Below, piece after piece: positions 33,254 through 45,353 of a stretch of DNA of 64,000 nt. The first letter of the stretch is position 1. Each line of letters begins with the position of its first letter. Location: assembly GCF_035222485.1 (NCBI RefSeq), contig NC_085925.1, forward strand, positions 3,968,001 to 4,032,000. The letters are read 5' to 3'. The position numbers and the translations under genes are program-made. This DNA is from Podospora pseudoanserina. Taxonomy: Eukaryota; Ascomycota; Sordariomycetes; Sordariales; Podosporaceae. A model generated the notes under the pieces. The model saw nothing but the letters and a program-made list of their open reading frames with translations. It ran no database searches and had not been told where the DNA came from.

Positions 33254-33888
33254 ATTGCGCCGTTTCTTTTGCATTTTTGGCTCTGCTCTTGACTCTCAGC
33301 TTAAGACCTGTTTCCATTTTTGACCTTCAATACGGAGTATCGTCCACATCCAAAGATAAAGCAAAAAGATCAAACAAGTGTGAAATACTCAATTTCTCTT
33401 CGAAACAGCACTGATCTCAATTGCGGCGGTGTTTTGATTGCAAGACTGCCAGGCCATGGCACAGGGGGGGGCTCTTATCAGTCTTTTGGAAATGAAGGAT
33501 TCCAATGATTATAGGGGCACAGGGGCTCCTCCGATTCTGCCTCTGTAGACCGCTCTCTGTACAGAAAGCTCAACTGACGTCATTAGCCCTATTAAAGGAA
33601 CAGGGATGCTGACGACGAGTTGGGACTGCGTGCCAAGGAAGAGACAACAGTGCCTCGTGCTTCACTGGCCACAACTTCTTCTGAGAAAAGCAGAGCCAGA
33701 TATGCTTTCACATATTCTTTGAATTGACTCACCCCTTTTACCTCACTTGAACACGGCTCACAAGCTCAGTTGCTCTGCCGACACAAAGAACCACTCAGTC
33801 TGCTCATAACTGCCCCTTGATTGTACTTGACTCACTAGCTACCTCTCATGTTCACATAAGGGGCCACTCAATCTCACAAACAAACGCT
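33254..33888. other. Intergenic region
   Basis: Between tRNA-Gly and the hydroxylase gene. A T-run just after the tRNA (TTTCTTTTGCATTTTT) fits a Pol III terminator. The rest is presumed promoter. Confidence 0.5.
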
Positions 33889-35028
33889 ATGGACATCCTT
33901 TTATCCCTCCCGATAGCCTCCTACTTCTTCTCTACCTCGGTCACATCATGGTCAACCTCACTCAACCTCCTCTTCTTCTACATGACCTGGTCGACCCTGG
34001 TGCTCACTCACTCCCCCATCCAAATCGAACTCATCGGCACAACCGCCATCCGCCTCGTCTTTTGGCTGATACCATCCCTCTTATTCCTGCTGTTCGATAA
34101 TCTCATCCCCTCCGTCGCCCGAACAATAAAACACAACGGCGCATCCGCCCTGCCACTAACCGACTTCAAAACCCTCTCCAGACTTCTCGCCCTAGCCCTC
34201 TTCAACCTCGCTCTCGAAACCGCTGTTGAAGCTGGCCTGTCCCTCGGCCTCTCCCTCCTCCTCAAACAACCCGTCTTCCGCACCTCCACCACGCTGCCTC
34301 TCCCATGGCAAATAGCCAAGCAACTCGCCCTGCTGTTCACCCTTCGCGAGATACTCACCTACTACACCCACCGCTACTGGCTCCACGGCACCCCCCCTCC
34401 CGCCTCGCCATCCACCATCAGCAAAAGGGTCAAGCTCCCCAAGGCACCCAAACCACGCTACCTCCCGTCACTGCACAAATCCTACGCCCATCGATACCGC
34501 TCCCCTCCCTTTGCCCTCCAAGTCAGAGTCGACCACCCCTTTTCTTTTCTGCTCCACCGTTTCGTGCCAACCTACCTCCCTGCTCTCATCCTGCGTAATA
34601 ACCTCCACCTGCTCACGTTTTTTGTGTTTCTCGCCCTCACGACGGCGGAAGAAACACTGTCGCATTCTTCCTACAACATCATCCCGGGCGTGATCATGGG
34701 TGGGATAACCAGGCGGACGTGTATGCACTACACGGGGAGGAAGCCAGGGAATTACGGGACGTGGGGGGTGTTGGATTGGGTCCATGGGACTGGACTGGGG
34801 AAGAGGGATGTCTGGGATGATGTAAGGGATGAGGCGTCCAAGCATCAGCTGAGGGAGAGGGGGGAAGATCTGGTGGATGATGCCGGGGGCAAGGTGGAAA
34901 AGGCGTTGAGGAGGAGCAAGAGGAATTTGAACATGAGTAAAAGCGGGAAGAGGGGGATGAGCAATAAGCGGGGGAAGGGGTGGATGGTGGCGGATGAGGA
35001 TGATTCAGAGGGAGATTGGGTGCCTTGA
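33889..35028 (+). CDS. Sterol desaturase / fatty acid hydroxylase superfamily membrane enzyme
   Basis: A single exon of 379 residues from ATG 33889. Several hydrophobic segments (about residues 10-35, 50-80, 100-130 and 255-275) anchor it in the ER. The di-iron histidine boxes of the superfamily appear as HRYWLHG (about 166-172), HKSYAHRY (about 203-210) and, less regularly, HSSYN and MHYTGRKPGNYG. The C-terminal ~70 residues are very basic and acidic in alternation (GEDLVDDAGG, RRSKRNLN) and may be cytosolic. The superfamily oxidises sterols or lipid chains. The actual substrate cannot be read from the sequence. Confidence 0.88.
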   Translation: MDILLSLPIASYFFSTSVTSWSTSLNLLFFYMTWSTLVLTHSPIQIELIGTTAIRLVFWLIPSLLFLLFDNLIPSVARTIKHNGASALPLTDFKTLSRLLALALFNLALETAVEAGLSLGLSLLLKQPVFRTSTTLPLPWQIAKQLALLFTLREILTYYTHRYWLHGTPPPASPSTISKRVKLPKAPKPRYLPSLHKSYAHRYRSPPFALQVRVDHPFSFLLHRFVPTYLPALILRNNLHLLTFFVFLALTTAEETLSHSSYNIIPGVIMGGITRRTCMHYTGRKPGNYGTWGVLDWVHGTGLGKRDVWDDVRDEASKHQLRERGEDLVDDAGGKVEKALRRSKRNLNMSKSGKRGMSNKRGKGWMVADEDDSEGDWVP

Positions 35029-35273
35029 TTCTTGGATAAGTGACACGCGTAGGTAATCACGGCTGTAAATGAAGAAACGAAGCAATGTATTGAACTTGAT
35101 GACCCATCCGTGTATCCCTTGCATATCCCGCTGTCTGAGTATGGCTCGGTCGATATCAGTGCAGGTCTAGATCCAATATGTCCCCATGTGTATCACCGCC
35201 TGTCCCCCCACAAGTAACCCAACGCCGTTCCATGCAAAATTCTTAGCCAACTCCTCGCTGTCCCATCCCCGGC

Positions 35274-37801
35274 TTACGCCCAGCCTTTCTTGTCCTTGAA
35301 CCACCTTAACGTCTCAGAGCCAGCCTTGACTCTGATCCCAAATCGTGCATCCAGCACGAAGCCTTCCCATCTGGACACCTTTTCCAGATATTGCTGACAC
35401 TCTTCTGTTTTTGCTTTGCGGAAGTCTTCGGGATTGGCCTCTGGCCAGGCCTCGGGATCACAGACCTCCATCCAGGCAACCGATGCCGCCTCGTAGTGAG
35501 CAGCGGCAAGGCAATAATCATCCCTCGTTGGACCCTTGAAGATGTTTCTAGTCATCTACATTAGTTTCTGAACAACCTGCAAAGATATCTGATTCAAACA
35601 TACCTGTCCATGCTGAGCAAAGGCTCCACGAGAGCCCTTGCCTGCTTCCCCTGACCCAGCTGTCTCAGCAACGCACACTCCGCCAAAGCCGAAATAGCAA
35701 GCTCATCCTTTTCTTCCTTAATCTTGTCCAGCTTGTCCTTGGGAGCAGTACATCTTTCCCAGCTGAGATAGCCCCTCGCCCTTTCCAGCAAGAGAGCACC
35801 CATCCTCTTTGTTCCATTCCACAGGTAAATCATCTCAATGGCCGGACTGACGGCAATTACGTCGACCAGCTCCATGCCCAAATTCTTCACCCTGTCCTCC
35901 CACTTCTGCAGCTTCCTGCAAGCAAAAACCTCAAAGGGCAGTTGTCTCGCCATAAATCTCTTCTTCCCAGCCACGGTTGGCGCTTTCCTCAGATACTCCT
36001 CAGCAAGCTTCTTGTGTTTGGCCAGCTCCGTCTCCAGTACGCTCTTCTCCTGTCCCTCAGCCGTCTTGAGCTTGTGGAACGCATTTCTGTACATCTCCAC
36101 CTCAGCACACCCAGCAATATAGTAATACAGCGCGTGGCTCCAATTGTTCAGCTCGACGCATCTCAGAAAGTTGTCCTTCATAGACGGCCAGTCCATCACA
36201 TACATCGATGCCATGCTCAGCTCAAAGTTCATCAAGGCCGCCACCTGGCGCATCTTGCTGTCCATGTTATTCTTGAGCGTCTCAATAGCCTCGTCGAGTT
36301 TCTTCTCGTTAGCGAGCATCCTCGCTTCTTCCAGCTTCCAGAGCCTCGAGTCCGGGTAGCGCTCTCTCATGACAACCAACAACGCGGCACACTTCTCCTT
36401 GGGATAGCTGACAGCCTCGAGTTCTGACGAGGCGGCAGAGTCGCCGTCATCGATTTGCTCGAGCTCGTGGTCGGGCGGTAGGATGTCTGCCATGCCGATA
36501 AATGTGTTGTAGTAAGTAAGAAGAAACAAACCAGCCATGGCCCCGTTGATGTTGGGGAACTTGGTGGCCTGCCAAAGCATACGCACCCCACGATCCCGGT
36601 CACCCTTGAAGCCGATCACATACAAGAGCTTCGAAAAGACAGGCGGAACCATGGAAATGATCAGGAGAAGCACGCCAAAGCACATGTTGGCGCCGCTGTG
36701 GACAAAGACATCCACGGTGGACTTGAACAGCGCCGTATCTGCGCCCGCGGCATTCATTTGCGCCAGCTGAGTGGCGCTCGAAGGCGTCTGCGCGCCATCT
36801 TGTGGTGTGTCGATATCTTTGCCCTTGACAGATGGTGGTCGTGATTGAAGAGGTGTTTGGAAATTTTCCGGTGTTCCGGGAGACGATGACGCCAGTTTTC
36901 CGAGTTTCTCATCCAGTACAGCCGTGTCGTCGGCTTTTTGTTTCGTGCCTGCCCCCTTCTCGTCCGTCTCTTCGGGTATCGGGGTGGGTGGATCTTCAAG
37001 GTCGGCAAATTCGGACTCGTCAAATGTGCCCGGCATGGGATCCTCGGAGAAGCTCGTCCTCCTCCCAGAAGCAGTTCTCCCCGCTGGTGGCCGCGCGGAA
37101 GCCTCGGAAGAAACACCATTGACTGAGTCAAGGTACTGCTGTTCGGCCGTCATGATTCCTTCCAACGTGACAAATGCCTTGCGCAGCTTGTAAAACCCCT
37201 TGATGCCCTCAGTCAAACTCTCATGCATGACGGCAACAACAGCATTCATCAGCTGCGCCTCGGCATGAACAAGCGCAAACTCCGAACCAGGAGGGTAGAT
37301 GTTGCTCGTCCCTCCCTCTGCCGGGCCAGTAGGTTTCGCAGCAGACGAATACCAATACCCAGCCGAAGCCGTACCGTTGGCTTTGGCCGCCTCCTTCTCG
37401 GCCTTTGTCTTGTCATCCCAAGCCCTGGCTTCCGTTGCATTCAGCCTAGTTGCGGCCTCGTTCATGATATCCTTTTCGAAACTGAGAATGCTCCTCATAA
37501 ACGTCGAAACTCCCATTCCGAGGGCGTGGAAGGTTGAGGAGTCTTCCCGCATGCGCAGCCGCACCTCTGCCCCCTCGATATCGTCATTCATTATCAGGCC
37601 GGCGGCCACCATGGCATCCTCCATGTCCTGAATTTCTTGCTCATTTTCGGAAACGGTTCCCTTTTTCTTCTTGCTACCGAACTTGGCGCCATTGAGAGAA
37701 TGAGTGCTTGTCGTGGGACTCGACACTGTACTTGGAGGTTTCGTAGACGATTTGGAGGCTGGGGCAGCAGAGCCGCGGAACCACGATCGAAGGCCCGACA
37801 T
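35274..37801 (-). CDS. IML2: IML2-family inclusion-body clearance protein (TTC39 type)
   Basis: Exons 37801-35604 and 35547-35274 encode 823 residues. ATG 37801 ([10 protein letters not shown]) is chosen, as the upstream open frame is hydrophobic and unlike the family. The domain shows the IML2/TTC39 signatures EAEVRLRM..., [79 protein letters not shown] and C-terminal TPR-like helices ([17 protein letters not shown]). In yeast the homologue helps clear protein inclusions with lipid droplets. An acidic/Ser-rich loop (about 240-350) is typical of filamentous fungi. The 56-nt intron adds the last 91 residues. Confidence 0.92.
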
Positions 37802-38874
37802 GGCGGCGCCAGTGAGGTTGGTGGCGAATACGTCGAGACAGCTTCGAGAAGAAAGTAGCCAAGGCAGAAGAAGTGTGGCTGTCGATATTATTCGCAGGTC
37901 TGCTCTGACTGCAGAGATCAAGAGAAGAGTCCAAGTTATATGATGTGGAGTAATGCCGTTAAACAACGAAGCGAGAGGAAGAGAAAACCGGCAGCACCGG
38001 TAGTCGCAAGTGGAGAGAAACTGCAAAGAGGATAGAGAATACCTCGAGGCTGTGGAGGGTTTTGTTTCTTTGAGTTCCAGGGCGGGCTGTTGAACGTCCC
38101 GATCCCTGCGAGCGCCTCCAACGGCGTTAAGGAAACCGCTGACGCAGGCAGCGGGCAGGGAAGAGCCCCGCTACCTCCAGGGCCTTGCGGTACCCGGAGC
38201 CCCAGGTAGGTTGTGGTCGGGTGCCTGGAATGAACTTAACCCCACGGCACCGGTCAGTGAGAGATGACGGCTAGAGCGCAGCGCCATTGGGGGGGGTTTC
38301 GTGTCCATCACGTTCATTAACTATTTGCCGACCACGCCAATGACATAACCAAGCTTTTGCAACGATCTGCTTGGCGATGGATGAGATGATGACTGTAGTG
38401 ACGTCCATAGGAATTACTGAACACCACACAGCATAGGTACCATCCTTAGCCTACCCCGATCCCCTTGCTATCTCCCGTCCATATTGTGCCTGGAAAATAA
38501 ACACAAAACTCTCCGAACCCAGAAGTGAAACCCCCAGACACAGCCTGACTCGTCAGCGCTACACAGTCGTTCAGAATCAAAAGTGACGTGAGCGGCGGCT
38601 GTGCTCTTATCTAATCATTTCCCCGCTGGTCTGTGCTTCTGTTGCTCCGCCTTTTCGAGCTGATCCTTGTCCCTCCCAGGCGGCCCAGGCATCGCAAGGC
38701 AATCGCAATCCCCAGTCTGGGCACCAAGCACAAGCAACAGCCGCCTGCCGCCTGCCGCCGACTTTACTCTGTACATCAACAACGCCTCCGATCCCCCCTC
38801 CAACTCAACCGACTTCCCCTCCTGAAACCAGATACGACCCAGATCCTACCCACACCACAACCACTCACATCAAA
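37802..38874. other. Divergent intergenic region IML2 / Sem1
   Basis: About 1.07 kb, with a G-run near 38289. Both promoters lie here. Nothing else recognised. Confidence 0.5.
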
Positions 38875-39278
38875 ATGGCCACCTCCAAAGCCCCCTCTGC
38901 GGACCCCAAGTCCAGCTCCGACCTCCCCGCCGAGCAGCCCCAACAGCAAAAGCAGCAGACCCTCGAGGAGGATGACGAGTTTGAGGACTTCCCTGTCGAT
39001 GGTACAACCCCCTTTCTTGCTGCCATATCCACAACAGGACAACTAATCCGGGTCATGGGGAAACAGACTGGCAAGCGGATGACACAGAAGCCACCCAGAA
39101 CCAGCAGCCACAACATCTCTGGGAGGAGTCCTGGGACGACGATGACACGACAGATGATTTTTCCAACCAACTCAAGTACGCGTTTTCTCCTACAGCCTCA
39201 CGATGCAATGGAACTAATACGAAACAACCAAACAGGGAGGAGCTTAAAAGGGTCGAGGCGTCCAAGAACAAACGGTGA
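38875..39278 (+). CDS. SEM1: 26S proteasome subunit Sem1/DSS1
   Basis: Three tiny exons, 38875-39001, 39067-39175 and 39236-39278, encode 92 residues, near the family length. The diagnostic acidic/aromatic blocks are present: LEEDDEFEDFPVDDW, then LWEESWDDDDTTDDFSNQL, then the C-terminal helix KEELKRVEASKNKR. Sem1 is an intrinsically disordered acidic subunit of the 19S lid that also joins the TREX-2 mRNA-export complex and BRCA2-type repair complexes. Phases (1, 2) close exactly. Donors are GTACAA and GTACGC. Confidence 0.95.
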
Positions 39279-39602
39279 TTCGATTTGGCGAGCAAACACC
39301 AAGTCATCAAGGGGAAGGGACATCGAGAAAATATAATTATGATTATTGTCACATAAATATGAAGGTCATTTCATGTTCGATGCGCCACTCTCATGGACGT
39401 TAGAGGTACGCCCAAGGAAATAGACAAAGGACAGGAAATACACCAGCCACGCCACGTGACGTCAGGGCCTGGCTGATACAAACTAATAAACTTCCGTCTT
39501 GCCAAAAGAAATGCTCAGTTGCTCTATCTAGGTATTGCGATTCAGGTATTTGCGACACTAAAGACTACAAAAACTCCGTAATTTTCCCACACGGCCCATG
39601 AT
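39279..39602. other. Intergenic region between convergent genes
   Basis: 3' flanks of Sem1 and PGK. Nothing else seen. Confidence 0.5.
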
Positions 39603-40981
39603 CTACTTGCGCTCGCTCAGCGCCGTGACACCGGGCAGCTCCTTGCCCTCGAGAAGCTCCAAGCTGGCACCACCACCAGTGGAGACGTGGCTGAGCTTGT
39701 CCTCGACACCATACTTGGCCGCAACAGTGGCGGTGTCACCACCACCAATGATGACGACCTTGCCGTTCTGGGCAGCGTCTACCGCAGCATCAAGGGTAGC
39801 CTTGGTGCCGTTGGCAAACTTGTCGAACTCGAAGACGCCAGCGGGGCCGTTCCAGAGGATGGTCTGGGCCTCATCGATGGCCTGCTTGTAGAGCTTGACG
39901 GACTCCTCGCCGCAGTCAAGACCCATCCAGCCATCGGGGATGCCCTCAGAGTCGGTAGCCTTGCCAGTGTTGGCGTCCTTGTCAAACTTGTCGGCAGTGA
40001 TGTAGTCGACGGGGAGGACAACCTTGACGTTGTTCTTCTTGGCTTTCTCCATCAGGTCACCAACAGTCTTGGAGCCAGCCTCGTCATAGAGGGAGTTGCC
40101 AATGGGGACATTGTAGAGGGTCTTCTTGAAGGTGAAAGCCATGCCACCGCACACAATGAGTGTGTTGACCTTCTCGAGGAGGTTGTCGATGAGCTGGATC
40201 TTGTCAGAGACCTTGGCACCACCAAGGATGGCGAGGAATGGTCTCTTGGGGTTCTCGAGAGCCTGGGCAAAGTAGTCAAGCTCCTTCTTCATGAGGAAAC
40301 CGGCAGCCTTTTGGGGAAGGTCGACGCCAACCATGGAGGAGTGGGCGCGATGGGCAGTGCCGAAGGCATCGTCTGACGGCCGTTAGCAATCAGATCATGT
40401 AGAGCAGTCAGGATAGTTCAACTTACTGACGTAGATGTCACCGAGCTTGGTGAGCCCCTTGCGGAATTCGTCAACCTTGGCCTTGTCGGCCTTGACCTTG
40501 TTGCCCTCGGCATCGACACCCTTGCCCTCCTCCTCAACGTGGAAGCGGAGGTTCTCGAGAAGGACGACGTCTCCGTTATCGGCCTTGTTGACAATCTCCT
40601 CCACCTCGGGACCAACGCAGTCGGGGGCGAAGGTGACCTTCTTGCCGAGCTGCTTCTCAAGCTCGGGGAGGACGGGCTTCAGGGAGTACTTGGGGTTGAC
40701 CTGGCCGTTGGGGCGGCCGAGATGGGACATGAGGATGACGGCCTTGGCGCCATGGTCGACGGCATACTTGATGGTGGGAATGGCACCGACGATACGCTGG
40801 GGGTTGGTGACGTTCTTGTCGGCGTCAAGGGGGACGTTGAAGTCGACCTGAGATGAGAAGCCAATGGTTAGTTTACAGATCGGATGGTCTGAATCTTAGG
40901 GAGCCAAAGACATACGCGGATGAGGACGCGCTTGCCCTTGAGGTCGACGTCCTCGATGGAGAGCTTGTTGGCGAGAGACAT
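39603..40981 (-). CDS. PGK1: Phosphoglycerate kinase
   Basis: Exons 40981-40916, 40847-40427 and 40372-39603 encode 418 residues, the standard fungal length. Visible signatures: [57 protein letters not shown], the ATP-site lysine segment [31 protein letters not shown] and [14 protein letters not shown]. The enzyme transfers phosphate between 1,3-bisphosphoglycerate and ADP in glycolysis and gluconeogenesis, in the cytosol. Codon use is strongly biased to C-ending codons, as expected for high expression. Two phase-clean introns lie in the first half. Confidence 0.98.
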
Positions 40982-41873
40982 GTTGACTAGCAATTGACGA
41001 ACTGACAGTCTATGGGAGAGTGGATAGAGTGGGCGAATGATGCTTATCACGGAGACTTCAGGGAAACAGACGAAAAAAAGACGCAGGCAGGTGAGAGCTG
41101 GGCTGATGTTCCAAGACCGGGGTGCCGGGTGGGAGACGGGCAAAGCTGGAGGGGTAGAGGGGTAAAAAGCTAATGTGGGGTCATGCTAGAGCTGGTTGTG
41201 ACGTCGACGGCTGGTCGGCTGTCTTTGCCCATCCGGTCTCGCTTCCGCCTTTCACTCCAATATACGGAAATTGTTGAGCAATGGAAAGCTCGAGTTTCAC
41301 AAAATGACAACTGCCTTAGTTAACGGTTGCGAAGGGGAAAAGAGAGAGACCTGGATGACTGTTCTTGATGGGCACCTCATACCCGCCAGGGTCAAACGCT
41401 CCTTAGGATATCCGGTCTTCCTGCTTACACCGTGATGCCTCATGATGTGCAGATGTCCGGTTCTACACAGCCAATTCGTTTTGCTGTCAGCCGAAGCTTC
41501 TCGCTACGGGTGAACAGACCAAGGCTAGCAGTGCTTCGTCAACTTCAGTGCCGGATATAAGCTGAACTGGATTCATAAACCATGTCAAAACAGACCATCT
41601 ATAAAGCCAGAAACGAGAGGTTTAATAAGGTCCTCAACTCCGTGCGCCGCCGGCCATGGCAAAGTCTACCGCCAAGCCGATCCCAACGTCATCCCATGTA
41701 TGTCCCAACCCATGCAGAAAGATGCTGTGGTGCAAGAGAAAAGTAGAAACAAACCCCCGTATACCAATTCCCCACACGTAATACAATCTGGTGCTGTCGT
41801 CTCGTGTTCCGTCCGTTAGTGTATCCTGTATGTCTTGTAGCAGTCATGATAGTGGCCGCCGTCGTCGTCGTAA
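40982..41873. other. Intergenic region, PGK promoter
   Basis: About 900 bp between the start of PGK and the end of the Mpv17-family gene. No further gene found. Confidence 0.5.
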
Positions 41874-42722
41874 TCATCTCGGCAGGCTCTCCAGTTCCGT
41901 ATTATTCGGCTTGCTTGCCGGCTGCACGTTCTCGGCAGCATTTGTCAGAGACAGATACGCAGTCCAGGCGATACCAACCGTGGATACAAAAGGCTGTTGA
42001 CAGCATTAGCTGACTCCCCACAAACACAAGGTAGACTACAGTCAACTTACGAGCTGGAACTGCACCGGCATCAACCGAAAGTTGACAACCTGCACCGCAG
42101 GCCACAAAATGTAGTTCGCCTTCAACGTAGGAAAGTACATGTCCTTCATCTTCTGAGAGACCCCCTTGGTACCGCCACCCTCGGCCAGTGTCATGGCCGT
42201 GAAGAAGGCCGCCACGCCAAACGGCGCAAAGACCAGCTGATCACACGCCACCCGCTTCATCGCCGGAACAAATGCGCTGGCTTTGGTCAAAGGAAACGTG
42301 CTCTCGAGAAACTTGAACCACCGAAATTGTACGGGTGCCATGCAGAAGCCGTAGGCCATAAAGCGGGTCAAGCGCTCAAAGTCGAAGGGGGGCGGGAGGG
42401 CTTTGGAGTCGGGGATGAGGTCGCGGTCGCTCAGGGGGTTCTTGCGGTCGAGTTCGTGGATTTCGATGGCAGCCGCGTCTTCTCGAGCGTCGAGGCCATA
42501 GGGGTGCTTGCGAACAGCGCGCTGACGAATCGCCGTGATGGACTGGGCGACCGTATCGGCTATGCCACCCAGGATGGCGTTGCTCACCATCATGGTGAGA
42601 ACTTGAAACAAAACTGTCAGCATGTTTTTAAAGGAGCCATCAGGATGATGCAAGAATCACATACTCGGTCGTTCCTCGTAGTAGCCATTAAAACGGCTGG
42701 TAAGTCGTGCGAAGAGAGCCAT
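41874..42722 (-). CDS. Mpv17/PMP22-family organelle membrane protein
   Basis: Exons 42722-42665, 42601-42051 and 41993-41874 encode 242 residues. The family pattern is clear: short N-terminus with YYEERPILTMMVSNAILGGIAD, FERLTRFMAYGFCMAPVQFRWFKFLE, then WPAVQVVNF and PFVSTVGIAWTAYLSLTNAA. Four membrane helices are expected, in the peroxisomal or inner mitochondrial membrane. Homologues affect solute permeability and mtDNA maintenance. A ~40-residue polar insert (about 60-100) separates helices 1 and 2. Intron 1 probably ends in AAG (TTTCAAG), as the in-frame CAG 15 nt earlier overlaps the branch site and would insert extra residues. Confidence 0.92.
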
Positions 42723-43595
42723 CTCGATACAGAAGATGATTGTGTGTAGTAAAGGCTGGTGGTTGAGGCATTCCAGTCAGTGATTATTCGACACGCGCAA
42801 TGATAAAGAAAAGACGCCGAAAAATGCAGGTGCCAAGACAGAACAAATCGATGTCGCCAATGCTGAAGCCGTTGATGCTGATAGATAGTGGCATGGACCC
42901 ACGACACAGCACTCAGGTGCCGCTAAGAAACCCCAACATGGAGAAAGAAAGGGATACTTACCACTGTCCCATAGATGAATCTAGAGTTGAGGGAGCGAAG
43001 CCAGCGCCTACGATTTAGTTCCCAAGTCATCTCGGAAGAAGAAGTAGTTGCAGTAGTCCATCCAACGGGGTCGCTGATGATATCAGATGCAAAGACGGAC
43101 GCTTCAAGATTCATTGTGCCCTGTTCCCGTCTGTTGGCCAGCGGGCCAAGCCAGCGCCCAGTGCACCTCTATGACGACACTGGGTGGCACAGGGGACGCC
43201 CCCCAAGCACCTGCCAGTCTGCTGGCTGCTAGCTTATCTCCAGCGGGCGATAAGGACGGGCAGTGTCTTGCTGCCTGTCCACAGATTTGACTTCCAGCGT
43301 GTGAGGTGAGTTCAAGCAAGCAATGAACGATAACTATAGGTATCTCGGGTGCAAGCCCATTCAGCACATCAACTAGGGATGGGATGTGAAAATATTTATT
43401 TCTCGTCAAAGAATCTAGACCCCTATTCCCCCACGCACCCGACCGTCTGTCACTTTAGCCGCAGCTCAATTCAGCCCCGTCCCGCCTCACCACCACCCCA
43501 CTGTTTACATTGAGGCTACACCACATTCATTCACCCCAAACATCGGCACCAAGATTAACCTCCCGTCAAGATATTACTTCCGCATCTCGCCTCGC
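42723..43595. other. Intergenic region
   Basis: About 870 bp between the start of the Mpv17-family gene and the end of the laccase gene. Only short, inconsistent frames are present. Confidence 0.5.
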
Positions 43596-45353
43596 TCAAT
43601 CCGTCGTCTCCAGGCCGCTCGAACCCCAGTTCTGACAAACTCTTCTCATCTCCGCATCCTCGCCACTTCCATAGACGCCCTGAATCGAGCTAGGGCTCCC
43701 TTCCACCAAAGTGAGGGCAAACCCCTGATGTATATGCCACTGGATATGGCAGTGGAGTAACCAACTGCCCGGGTTATCTGTCTGGAACGCCAACACCACA
43801 TACCCGCTCTGTGGTAGATTGAACGTGTCCCTCCTCGGCGGACTCTCCAGGTCCAGGCTCGTCAGGAGCTCCACATACGGCCCTGTTCCTCTGGCTAGAA
43901 CATACGTGTCATGGCCATGAAGATGCAGAGGGTGAGGCAGTGGAGCAAGTGACTCGACGATGAGATACACCCATGACGAGGGAGCCAAAGACGTCAGGTC
44001 GATGGGATTGAAGTCGGCTGTGAGGTTGACAGCCGCGGTATCAATAACTTGCTTCACAACGGGATTGTTCTTGGGCGGGCGGTATGGCTCAGAACCGCCT
44101 ACTCGCCATCTCACTGCGTAGTTGTCGCCCTGGCTGGGGAGGAGCACAGCGTTAAAGTTCTGAGTGAGGGCAGATGGGCCGACCGAATGAGTAATATGAG
44201 GCACCAAGTTGGAGAGGTCTTCGTCCGCGCAAGTGTCGAGCATCAACCACGAGGTACTTGTTGGGTCGCCTGTGACGGGGGTATCGGATTCGTACCGGAC
44301 AATGGCCCGGATATCGGTTGACATGAGGTTGATGGCGAAACAGCTCGTCATGGGAACACCTCGAGCCCAGTACGCAACGTCAGGAGACTGGTCGGCTTCG
44401 ATGATGACATCGTAGCGCTGGCCGATGGCGATGAGGAGCGTATCGGTTTCGAAAGGCTGGATGGGGATGAAATCCATGGCTACCACGGTCATGTGGTGCT
44501 GGTCGACTGCGAAGCGAAAGATCATCTCTGAGCCGGTGTTGACGAGGCGCAAAAGGTGCTTCTTTCCAGGAGTAAAGGTGAACTCAGCACGGCTGCCGGT
44601 GCCGGTCAAGTACGCGTTCTTGCCATTCATCAGACCATTCACAGCAACGGGGGGGATGCCGATGAGGCTGGTCAGGGGTTCGTCTGCCAGATCAAAGACT
44701 GATTCGTGATAGTGATCGGTGATGAGCAGAGGCCCGAGGTCAATATCCCAGTTGGCCGTGGTAGGCCCGTGGATCACAATGGCTCCAAGCAACCCATCGC
44801 CATATTGCAACGAATAGTGGGAGTGGTACCAGCTGGAGCCGTGCTGGGTGGCTTTGAAGCGGTAGGTGTGGCAGTCACCTGGCGCAATAGGGCATTCGGT
44901 CTGAGAGACAGCACCATCGGCATGGTTGGTGTTCAAATGACGCACGCCGTGAAAGTGAATGCTGGTCCCGTTCTGGGACAAGTTGTTGCAGACTTCGACT
45001 TGGACGCTGTCGCCCCAGTTTGCTTCAATGGTAGGTCCTGGATACTGTCCGTTGACAACCATCATGACTTTCTCGACTCCATCTGGCGCAAGGGTTGCCA
45101 GGCCGACATCAAACGAGTACTGCTCTTGTCAACAAAAGTATCGAGACAGCTCCAAGTATTGTCGACTTACAGAGCGGGTCACGCCTGTGTCAGGCCATGT
45201 ATAAGTCACGTCGTCGTCGATGCTAAAGTCACCCCAGCAGTTCCTCGCGGTCGGGCCATTCGCGCAACTCTGTCTCTTGGTGTGCTCGAGAGGGACAGCA
45301 ACCGTCCAAGTGGCCCAGCCGAGGAAGTTTCCGAAAAAGAAGCTGAACCTCAT
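43596..45353 (-). CDS. Secreted laccase-like multicopper oxidase
   Basis: Exons 45353-45171 and 45119-43596 encode 568 residues. The N-terminus is a signal peptide (MRFSFFFGNFLGWATWTVAV) with a KR site shortly after. All four copper-binding segments are present: HFHGVRH, WYHSHYSLQYGDG, HPLHLHGHD and the Cys-containing HCHIQWHIHQGF. The N-terminal NGPTARNCWGDF and the GSSWYHSHY arrangement are typical of ascomycete laccases (sensu stricto group). The C-terminus ends ...WGSSGLETTD, resembling the usual DSGL tail with a few extra residues. It oxidises phenols with O2 outside the cell. The intron (GTAAGT) ends at the CAG after a GACAAG that would break the frame. Confidence 0.94.

Noticed and set aside
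39687-40376. 229-residue plus-strand frame opposite PGK
   Set aside because: Shadow of a highly codon-biased gene. The PGK reading is unambiguous.
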